The notes under the pieces are model-generated. The model saw nothing but the letters and a program-made list of their open reading frames with translations. It ran no database searches and had not been told where the DNA came from. Positions 22,177-32,000 of a DNA stretch of 37,208 bases are shown here, in pieces. Numbering within the stretch: the stretch's first letter is position 1; the number at the start of each line of letters is the position of its first letter. This stretch comes from CAVPKN01 sp964588495 (GTDB lineage Bacteria > Chlamydiota > Chlamydiia > Chlamydiales > JAAKFR01): contig CAZPPS010000017.1 in the NCBI GenBank assembly GCA_964588495.1, positions 1 to 37,208 of the forward strand, in the 5' to 3' direction. The position numbers were made by a program, and so were the translations under genes.

Positions 22177-23010
22177 ATGAAGAAATTCCTTTGTTGTGCG
22201 TTGTTTTTTTTGTGGGGAGCCTTAAGTGCTGATGAGCCTCTATTGGAGGCAGTGAAGCTGGGAAGAGTGGATGCCTACCAATCGGGGGCGGATAATAGTC
22301 CGGTGGCAGGAGCCTTTTTTAGAGAGAGGCCTAACACCTATCTCTATGTCTGGGGGTTGAATTCTGCGAATGCGAATGGTGTGATGGAAAAAGAGGGGAA
22401 TCGTGTCCCTTCCGATAAAGAAATCCGTCAGACAATTGCCTGGTTTACCTCAAAAAAGCTTCCCTTTGTCTGGTGGAGCTCGGCAAAGGTTTTGGAAAAT
22501 TACGGGTTTCGCTTTGGAGGCGTTCAGACAGGGATTGCCCTTGATATTGGAGAGAAGCTTCCTCCAGCTCCCTCAAAATCGGAAGAACTTCAGATAAAAG
22601 TTGTGGAAACAGAAAGTGAGCTCTCCTCTTTTGTGGAAGTGTCGGCCACCGTTTTTGCGATTAATGGACAGTTAGCTAAAAAACAATGGCTTGCCATGAA
22701 CACTTCCCTCATGAAAAAGGGAAAACAGATCCATTTTATCGCTCTTTTAGAGGGGAAAGTGGTAGGAACTGCAAGTCTTAATCTAGCATCCAATTCTGCA
22801 GGGATTTGGAATGTGGCAACCCTTCCAGGATACCGTAAACAAGGTATCGGTAGCTCTTTGGTCTATGAGGCCCTTCTGGAAGCCAAAAAACAGCATCACA
22901 CGTCAGTGATGGCCCTTCTGGCCCCCGAAAATATGGCCAAGCACCTTTTCCTCAAAATGGGATTTCAGCCCCTTCGTGAATTTCCCTTCTACATTTTTAA
23001 TAGTAACTAA
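22177..23010 (+). CDS. GNAT-family acetyltransferase with predicted signal peptide
   Basis: The frame is open from 22078, but ATG 22177 starts a classic signal peptide (MKKFLCCALFFLWGALSADE, likely cleavage after A18), giving 277 residues. The C-terminal half is a GNAT fold: FIALLEGKVVGTASLNL, WNVATLPGYRKQGIGSSLV (the acetyl-CoA pyrophosphate loop, R-K-Q-G-I-G) and ALLAPENMAKHLFLKMGF. The N-terminal part of the mature protein (about 20-130) resembles the variable half of two-part GNATs. A secreted or periplasmic GNAT is uncommon because acetyl-CoA is cytosolic; in an intracellular bacterium it could act in host compartments. Export is inferred from the N-terminus only. Confidence 0.78.
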   Translation: MKKFLCCALFFLWGALSADEPLLEAVKLGRVDAYQSGADNSPVAGAFFRERPNTYLYVWGLNSANANGVMEKEGNRVPSDKEIRQTIAWFTSKKLPFVWWSSAKVLENYGFRFGGVQTGIALDIGEKLPPAPSKSEELQIKVVETESELSSFVEVSATVFAINGQLAKKQWLAMNTSLMKKGKQIHFIALLEGKVVGTASLNLASNSAGIWNVATLPGYRKQGIGSSLVYEALLEAKKQHHTSVMALLAPENMAKHLFLKMGFQPLREFPFYIFNSN

Positions 23011-23044
23011 ACAATATTTTAATACGATATTAACTCTTTCATGC

Positions 23045-23057
23045 TATAATCTTTGGC
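23045..23057 (+). promoter_or_regulatory. TATAAT box 7 nt before the giant gene's start codon
   Basis: A perfect TATAAT at 23045-23050 is followed by CTTTGGC and then ATG 23058, with no Shine-Dalgarno. If this is the -10 box, transcription would begin at or next to the start codon, giving a leaderless mRNA. No convincing -35 box is visible. Confidence 0.4.
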
Positions 23058-26000
23058 ATGAGTATTAATTTCCCTTTATTTTTTAACGGGGACAATCCCA
23101 ATCCCTTTAAACCCCTTTCGGCTGAGGAAAAAGGGGCTGCGCTCATAAAAAGGACTGAGGTTGTTAAATCTGTTAGTGACAGTCAACAGCTGATAGAAAG
23201 AGAGTTTAAAAAGCACTCAATTTTACAAAGTTCCAGAGCGGCCTTAGAGGAAGTAATTTCCCTGATTGGGCAGGATCAGACCTTTCACATGCTCAACCTT
23301 GCCTACTCTCTTGAAGGAACGGGCTTTGAGGGAGGAAATTTGGCAGCTGTTGCCAATGTTTATTTAGCCCTTTTTCGAGCCCTCGACAACATTGGGATTT
23401 TTTGCGAGGCAAAAGAGATCCCACAAGACGTTTATGTAGCTCTAGAGCAGTTAAAGATCAGTGCTTTATTTTCTGCAGCTGAGATTGCAGACAAAATCGC
23501 AGCCCTTGAGGTAGGCAAAAGCTACGTCATGCGGGGAGGGTGGTATGCAGAACCTGCAGCGCACGCCATGATCTACCGTTTTGAAAGAACCGGGGATGAA
23601 AGCTTTAATATTTACCTTTATAACGCCCAAAATGGAGTGCACAAGCTTCAAGGGGGGGTTAAAAAAATAGGACGGGTCCGTGTCAGGCCTTGCATGTTAT
23701 TTGAAGATGTGAAATGGTCAGAGCTTTTTTTCTGCAAAAAATCAGAAAGTATTAATCCCATCCTTTTTGAAAAACTCCTCGCCGTGCTAAGCCGCCAGAG
23801 ACACACTCAAAATATCAAAAGCGTCCTTGATTGTTTTTTTCATATCCAATCCAAACTAGCCTCTTCTGAAAATCTAAAACGCAACAATTTGTTTATTGCC
23901 GTACAGCCCAGCGGCAATTGTCCTGTCAAATCTACAAACTGTATGCTCCTTGACTTGATTAACGATAGGCAGATCTACAAAAAACTCTCTTTGGGTTTCC
24001 GTTTTGTTTCTCAACTTGCAAGGTTCTTTTTTGTGACGGAGACTGAACATCCCATTGAAGAAAGAAAAGTGATGCATTTCCAGCTGAAAGAGGCGGCTTC
24101 CAATTTTCTAAATGTCTTGAACACCAATTTCTTACGCAAGACAAGCTCCATTTGTGAGTCTGATTACGTCAAGGCAAGTGCCAGCATGCAAAATATCCTG
24201 TGGTCTTTGAGCCTTCCAGAAGAGGTCGTAGAGCTCCCCGTTGGTGGGGATTATTCGCAGGAAACGGCAAAAAAACTTCGAGAAATGCGTGTTTCATACA
24301 GTAAGAGTCTTGCCTATGATGCTAGTAGAGGAGCTGGAAGCCAAGAAGGGGTAGAAAAAACGTTGCCCTTGAACCCTGAATTGGGGAAAGGGTGCTCCTG
24401 GAAAGAATGTCCTACAGTGATTACATCTCTAAGGAAACTCGTTGAAAAACTTTTGGAAGCAACGCGCTACCAAGATGCCGTTTTCCAGGTGGAGGCTACC
24501 CTAAAAAATCTATCCATTCTTAAGGCGATGCCTATGAGCGGATGCACTGTCAATGAATTGATCCTTTTACAAGAGCTAGTGCTTGCTCTTCAGTCTGACT
24601 ACAATAACGCGACATATAAACTGGACGATTTTAGCTCTCCTGCGACTGCAAATACCGCAATGGAGTTTGTGGCCCTCAACTATTCTTTAGCTGTGGCCAT
24701 CGATCAATTGAAGAACCTCAACGTTTTGCATAAATACGGAATTGACGTTCGTTATTTTTTGGATGCTGCCAGAAAAAATCTCTTTTATTGTTGCCAAGAT
24801 CCTAGTCTGCTCCAGCAACGGAGCGAGCTTGAGATTTTTTTCGAACAACATTCTTGCGATCCAATTTTCGGATTTGGAGATCATTTTTTTCACAACGCAG
24901 ACGCCTTTTTAAATGAGGGAACCGTAGAGGGAAGGCTGTATAAATCATACATCGCTCAAGATGAAGAGGTTAAAGAAAGTCTTCAAGATTTAGTAAAATC
25001 AAATCCAAGTGACGAACGTTTTGCCATTCATGGAGCCCTGAAATGTTTTGAAGAGAGCGCATTTGCACAGAAAGTGGCGAGCCTTACGCATCTTCATCGC
25101 CTAAAAGCGTCTTCTATATTAGCTTACGAAATCAATTTTAAGGGTGGATATTGGCCAAGCAATTCTTCAGAAGATTTTTTTAAATGTAGTTGGTTTTTCC
25201 ATGGCGAAAAAGCAGAGACCTCTAAATCCGATCTAAATTTAAAGCACTCTTCGCTGCACACTCATTATGAAAGGGATTTTTCGCCCTTTTCTGAACTTCA
25301 TCCTTATGATAGTGAGACTGCACAATATACCCATAGCCTCTCCGAGCTCTCTCCAGAGAATCGCTTGATTCTCAAAAATGATGTCGAAAATCCCCGTGCA
25401 AGTTTGCCCTTTTCAATGGCTCTTGCAGATCCCACTGTGCAAACAACAGTGCTTCTCCAAGAGGTTGAAAAACATCTCGCACTTTTGAGTGATAAAAAGT
25501 TCAGGATGCAACTGCTTCTCATGTTTGTAAAAAATGTGGAAATGGATCAAAGAATCGTTTCCCCCTTTTTTTTAAGCTTGCGCAAGAGTTCTTTCATTAT
25601 CAAATTTGAACGTCTCATTACGCTAGCCAAAAGAATTTTTGTGGATGCCCAGCCCGCTTCCAAGCCTCAGCTGGAAGAGATGCTTTTTTGCCTCCGCATT
25701 TATCTGCGCGCCTGTTTTGCAATTCGCCTTTTACATCCAGATTCTGTATGGGAAGAAAATACCCAAAACTTGATGAAAGAGCTTGAGCATTTTTTGGCGA
25801 AATCTTTTGAACATGTTGATGAAAAGCTGCAAAAAGAGATCTGGCTTGTTCAGATGGCTTTTATGCTAACAAAACCGCTTGAAGAGATGTCTTCTCATGC
25901 AAAAGCTCAGTTTTTGCTTGAAATGGTCCGCTTTAAAAATGAATTTACTTCAAAAATGGCCAGTGTAGATCCCACGCTTGTCCGAGAGTGTAAGCGGCAG

Positions 26001-29000
26001 TATTATTATTTCGCAGAAAAGTGGCAAAAAGCCTTAAAAACCTCTGAGGAATGCAGTGCATTTGGAAATGCTGTACTCAAAAAGCTTCATATCAACCATG
26101 GCGAAGATCTCAAGTGGACATTTTCTGATAACCAATTGATTTCAGATTCAGAAGATAAATGGATCATCGATCTTTTAGAGCCCTCCATTAGGAACAAAAA
26201 TGGCCATTTGTTGGAAGTTTATAAGGAACTAGATTCCTATCATAATTTTACCCGACTGTTTGGAAATAAACGCTATCCCTTAAAAATTGTGGGGACACGA
26301 AAAAATCAGGAGATTTATTTCACCTCAAGCGTTTGGGGAGAAATCCGAATAAAAAGGGTCATCATCGAGAGGTTGATCGATAGAAAATGGTATACTTACT
26401 TTAAGATGGATTCCTATCAGGCAGAACAATTTGCAGTGAACCATGCCCTTGTATATGACCATGCTTGGTGGATCGATATTTCCAATCCACAAGACATTCG
26501 GGTTTGCGATCTAAAAAGCGGGGTGCAGCAATACCACACAGATTCAAAGGGTAGAATCGTTCATGATGTATCGGGTAAACTGTTCTATCCTATTTCGTCT
26601 GAGAATGTGACCCAATTTGAACGGTTAGAAAAAAAGGAATACATTAGCGGCTGGATGCAGCGTGCTTTTGAAGGTCAAGATGGAAGTCAGGATCTTATCG
26701 AATTAAGCCGCTTTAAACACGCAGAAGATGACGCACCCCTTTCCTTTTTGTGGGATGGCGTCAATCAAAAATGGCAGTATCAAAATAACCCAAACTTTTA
26801 TGTCGCTGACGGCCCCGATATTCCTATTGAACTTCACACGGACCGTTTTTTACATTTGGTCAACCAAAAAGGGGATTTGCGAAAAATACTCATCCCTGTA
26901 GCTGAAATGAACAGCAAAGGCTACTCTCAAACTTCAAGCCTGGAACTTTCTAAGGGTGCATCGGATAATCAAAAAGGGGCCATCCGTTTCTTTGAGTATT
27001 CCATCAAAAAAGGAAAGCTGATCCCCCACTCTCTGGAAGGGAGAATTTATTTAGCCCACCTCTATCTAGCCCAAAAAAATTATAAAGAGACAGCAAGCTT
27101 GCTTAAAGGGATTCTGATCACTGAGAAGATCACGCGAAATGTGCAAAAGCGTGCCGAAGATTTAGTTCGCTCTTCAAAAGAATTAAAAGATTTTTCTCCA
27201 AATGCCTCTGCAGTTCACTTGCTTTGCTACTATATGCTCAACAAGGTGGATCCCACAATATCCCTTTATGGAGACCCATACAAGTATTATGAGACCTATC
27301 TCGATCAATTGAATAACATCGAAGAAGCTTTACGCTTGGATCGGGACCAGGAAATTGAGCTTCTCAATATGAGAATGATGAATGGGGGCTTCCATGAATT
27401 TTTGTGTGAAAGAAAAGAAGAGCTTGAAAAGGGTAAAAGGACTGAGAAAGTTTATACGACACAACACAAAGGTGATAGTAAAGCTGCAATAGAGCCTTTT
27501 TTCCGTTATGAGACGCCTTATTCTGCAAATTTGATATTCGACAAGCTATTTGGAGGGGATGATAAGGAGCGCCAGCTGTGTCAACGTTTGAAAGAAAATG
27601 GCTCTTCTATGGCACTTGAAAACCAGAGTGTACTTTACGATCATAGCTTAAAAAATCCAACGCAGAGTGCAATCGCTCTTTTTGCTGCGAGCTATCCTGA
27701 GAAATTTCCCGAGTTTCCGGAAGATAGTGCAACCCTTGAAACCAAAAAAGATTGGTGTGCAGACCTTCTCAAATTGATGAACGGCTTGACTGTGCAGAAG
27801 GAAGCTTACCGTTTCAATTATCCAAAGTCAGAAGAAGCGACATCGGTCACACAACTTGAAATCCGTGTTCCCAAAGCTGCAAAAAGCTTTTCATTGCCAC
27901 CCATTTTGGAAGAGAGCCAGGATGAGCATTTCAAAGCCTGGCAACAAAAGATTTTAGAAAAACAAGGGCGCCTTCCGTTTGTACAAGCCAAAGAGTCTAA
28001 AGAACAAAAACTCCAGGATTCTTATTACGCGCACGCGATTGCGAAGCACAAAGCTCATTACAAAAAAGAGTGCGAAGCTGCCCATCAAAAGCGGGAGCAA
28101 AAATGGGTCTTTAAATCCACGCATTCGGCTCAGGAATTTCAAGCTTTAATCTCTGAGATGAAAAGTGAAGGGCAAAGAGCTAAAAAAAATGAAAAAGAGT
28201 TGAAAGAGCAGATCGGTAAATTTATCAGACGTGCGCCGACTGCCACACTGCTTCAGTTTACAGAAGAGAGAGCTACACAACTAGGTTTGAAATGCGAGGT
28301 CCCTACTCTGGGAACAATCCTCAGGGCCGCTTCTCAGCCAAATGGGATTGAAGCTCTTCAAAAGCTCAACCGGCATCTATCGATAGATGAGGCTCAAGCG
28401 CTGCGTGCGATGTGCGTTGAGTTGATGATTGAAACAACTTCGAGACGTCATCTTGAAAGCATCTATGGACCTCTTGAAAAATGGCTGACTAGTAACAAGT
28501 GTGATAAGACCGCATTTGAGATCGCCCAAGTCAACATGAGCGAAAAAAGAACTTATGATCCGACAAAACAATTGTTTCCCTTGTTTTTCGAGTATCTAAG
28601 CAAATTGCGCATCCGCGAAAAACAGGCTCTGATCATCAATGATCTCTTAAGTCACCTCGTCAAAATCGGCGATGAAGCGCTCATTGGCAGAGCCTTCCAG
28701 CTGATTATGGCAGGTGGGAAAACCAGTGTAATTATCTCAATGCTGGCAGAACTGATTTCAGAGTATTTAGAACGTGTTCCTTGTGTTTTGTGTCACCACT
28801 CGCAGTTTGCATCGGTTGTGGGAAATTTGACAGAATTTCAATCAAAACGGTTTGGGAAGGAGATCTTTGTTATCGATCATACGATTGAAGAGCTTTCAAA
28901 TGAAAAGATACTAAAACAAATCCTTGCGAAACTTCAAGAGGCCAAAAGGAAAAAATGTCCTGTTGTGATGAAGACCACATTTTCCCAAATTTTGGAGGTG

Positions 29001-32000
29001 AAATTTGTATTAGAAAGTGTGCGCCTTCTTCAAATAAAGGATTTTTGGAAAAAAAATGACCCTAAAAATCGGCTCGAAATTTTAAGGGAAATCAATCTTT
29101 TCTTTAAAAAGGAGTGCATTGCGATCTACGATGAATGTGATATTAACTTATCAATACTAACAGATGTCATCATTCCGATTGGTACCCCTGAAACCATTAA
29201 AGCAGAATGGGCTGTCATCGTAAAAGTGATCTATGAGACCCTTCTGGATCCTCAAATCAACCAATTTATCAATTTAACCAAAAATGAACAGGCAAATCTT
29301 TCGATCGAGGATTATCAAAAGCATGTGATCCCACACATTGTCGAAAAGCTGTTTAACCACCCCTCTTTACTACTTTCAAATAGCGCACATTACAAAAACG
29401 CTTTTGGGCGCTATGTCAGAGACTTAATTCCAGAAGATGATCAAAAAACAGCGGATCGGCTCAGTAATGGTGAGAGATTTCATTTATCACACTGCAGTGT
29501 GGAGACAAAAGAAAACATCGCGTTTTTAGAAGAGCTTGCCCGAAGAGAGGAAAGTACAGACCGCTATAAAAAAGAATCTGTTCAGCTGATTGCGTTAGCG
29601 CGTCAGATGATTGACAAAATTTTAAGCATTGCGTTTACAAGATCCTACAACCGAAATTACGGACGCGATCCCACACAGGATGATGGGCGTGTCATTCCTT
29701 ACCTGGGAGTTTCCTCTCCTGCAAAAACAAAATTTGGAAATGCGAACCTCGCATTAGCGTATCAATTGCAAAGCTCTCTTAACGCTCCAATTTCTGCCGG
29801 AGAGATCAAGTTTTTGGGGAAAAAGATGTATGAGGCTGCTACCTATTATGCTGCCAAAGAGAAAATCAACTTTTTGGATACTGAGGAGGCCAAGCAATTT
29901 AAGGAGATGACATCGGTTTCTTTAGCAGATATTGATACTGAAAGTGGGATCAAACAAGCTTTTGAGTATGTCAATGATGACGAGCATCGTGAAAGAAGAT
30001 TGGAGCTCGAGGCAGAGGTTGCCCCCTTTCATATCCACAGCTATCCACAAAAGATCAAAAGCAATTCGATCAATAGTGTGCAGCAATTTGCAGGATCGAT
30101 CTGTTGTTCTGCAACTGTTTGGAACCGAGAAACTTACAATCCTTCGATTCTAACAATGCTGGATGTGGGGACCGAAGGATCCATCCTAAATATCATGCGG
30201 GAGCGGGCAAAGGAGTATGAGCGTTTAGGTCTTACTTACATCCACGAAATTCCCGAAGTTGTGTCGAAAGTTGTTTCGAATGTGGGTCCTGGTATTTTAT
30301 CGGGAATTTTCGCCCTCATTCAAAAACATCCTGACAAACAAAAATTCAGGGGCTTGCTCGATGCGGGCGGACTCCTTTTGGATTATACCAACGCAGAGGT
30401 TGCTCACGCTCTCAAGCATTTTTTCCAGATTGAAGGCATTGGGTGTAAGGGGATCATTTACTTACATCAGTTTTCCAAAGAAGAAATGGATAAGGGAGCA
30501 CCCCAAGAATCTTTTGCCCTTTTAAAGGTGAATTATAAAGAAGAGCCTCCCATCTTTCTTAAAAACACCACAACTGCAGAAATTGAGATCCATGTCAAAA
30601 AAGAGGATGTGTGCGTTTACTTTTGCGAGACGGGAACAACTGGATGGGATTTTGAGCTTGCTGATGAGGCTCTATTTTTCATGACAGTGGATCGGCAAGT
30701 CCCGATCCGAACAGTTCTTCAAGCCGGTTTACGCCCGCGCAAATTTTTTCAGGAGCAAAGAGTGGAACTGGCTTTGACTGCTCTTGCAAGAAAAGAGATG
30801 ATTGGAGGGGGCAAAACCTTTGATGATCTTCAAAAAACCTGGGAAATGAATGAAGCGATTTTATGTAAAAAACAAGTAGATCGGGCAAGGCCTGAGTTTT
30901 TTGAAAATGTGGGGCGGGCAAACATGATCGCCCACCTTCTGGAAATCGGTCCCAAGGATTGGGATTATGAAAAATATGTTAAGTTATATGAAAAATTTTT
31001 GGTGATGCATCTCTCTCAAAATTTGTACCTCGAGGAAAAAATTAGAGGGACAGCTTCTGTTCGGAGTGTCTTAGAAGAACATTCTAAACGGATGTTAGCA
31101 AACCTGCCTGAAAAGATAAAAAATGAAAGTGTTAAACAAGTCGAAGCGATTAAGACCGATCTTTTTAAAACTCTACATCCCGATGAAAAAATGCGGATGG
31201 GCAAGCTGAATGACATGGAAACAGAGATCCATGAGGAGCACAATGTTGAGCTTGCCTTTATCGAACAAAATGCTCAGGTAGAAATTAATCGGGAACTCTT
31301 TCAGGAATGGGAAACTTACAATTTTAAGGTTGATTTAGAGGAGCGCAAGGAAGAGGCGTGGTGTATCGACCCCGCAGATTCTTTTTGGCCTCAAATAAAG
31401 GACAGGCTGAGTGTGTCTAAGACTTTGTTCTGCACACAATTTGGGGAACATAGAGTTTCGAACAAAGTTGAAAAGTATGCAGCAGCTTTTCCTGAAAACC
31501 TCTACATGACTCATGATTTCTATCAGACGGCCAATGTGCCTCTCCCCCTCTTGCACCATTTGACACGGGAATTGAAGTTTATCTTGTGTTTTGAAGAGAC
31601 AGTTGTCTTTCTCTCCCAAAAAGAGGGGGCTTACTTTTCAGAATGGATATACAAGCATCAGCCTAAAGATATATTTCTTTATGGGATCAATGGCATTAAT
31701 GAAATTGATCCAACGATTAGACCGAACGCATCCCATCTTAGAGCTCTTTTGTATGCGAATCTCTTTGAGGGAAATCTGGACTTTTTAGACGAACATTCAG
31801 AACTTGCAAAAACGCTCTTTAAAGAGCATCTTGAGATTCTTGCAGATTACGTTCAGGTGAAAATGCTGAGCCGCAGAGGCAAAAATCACACTGCTTTGAT
31901 GAGCAAGGTCTTTGATTTTTCCAAGAGTGGAACTACGGCACTTAACCAAAAGCTTGTTCTTTTTAGTTCCCGCCGTAAAGCTCTGGAGAAGAAATATTAT

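Noticed and set aside
28680..30760. Calling the giant protein a type III restriction enzyme
   Set aside because: The GWD motif is suggestive, but there is no methyltransferase partner or PD-(D/E)XK nuclease motif nearby.
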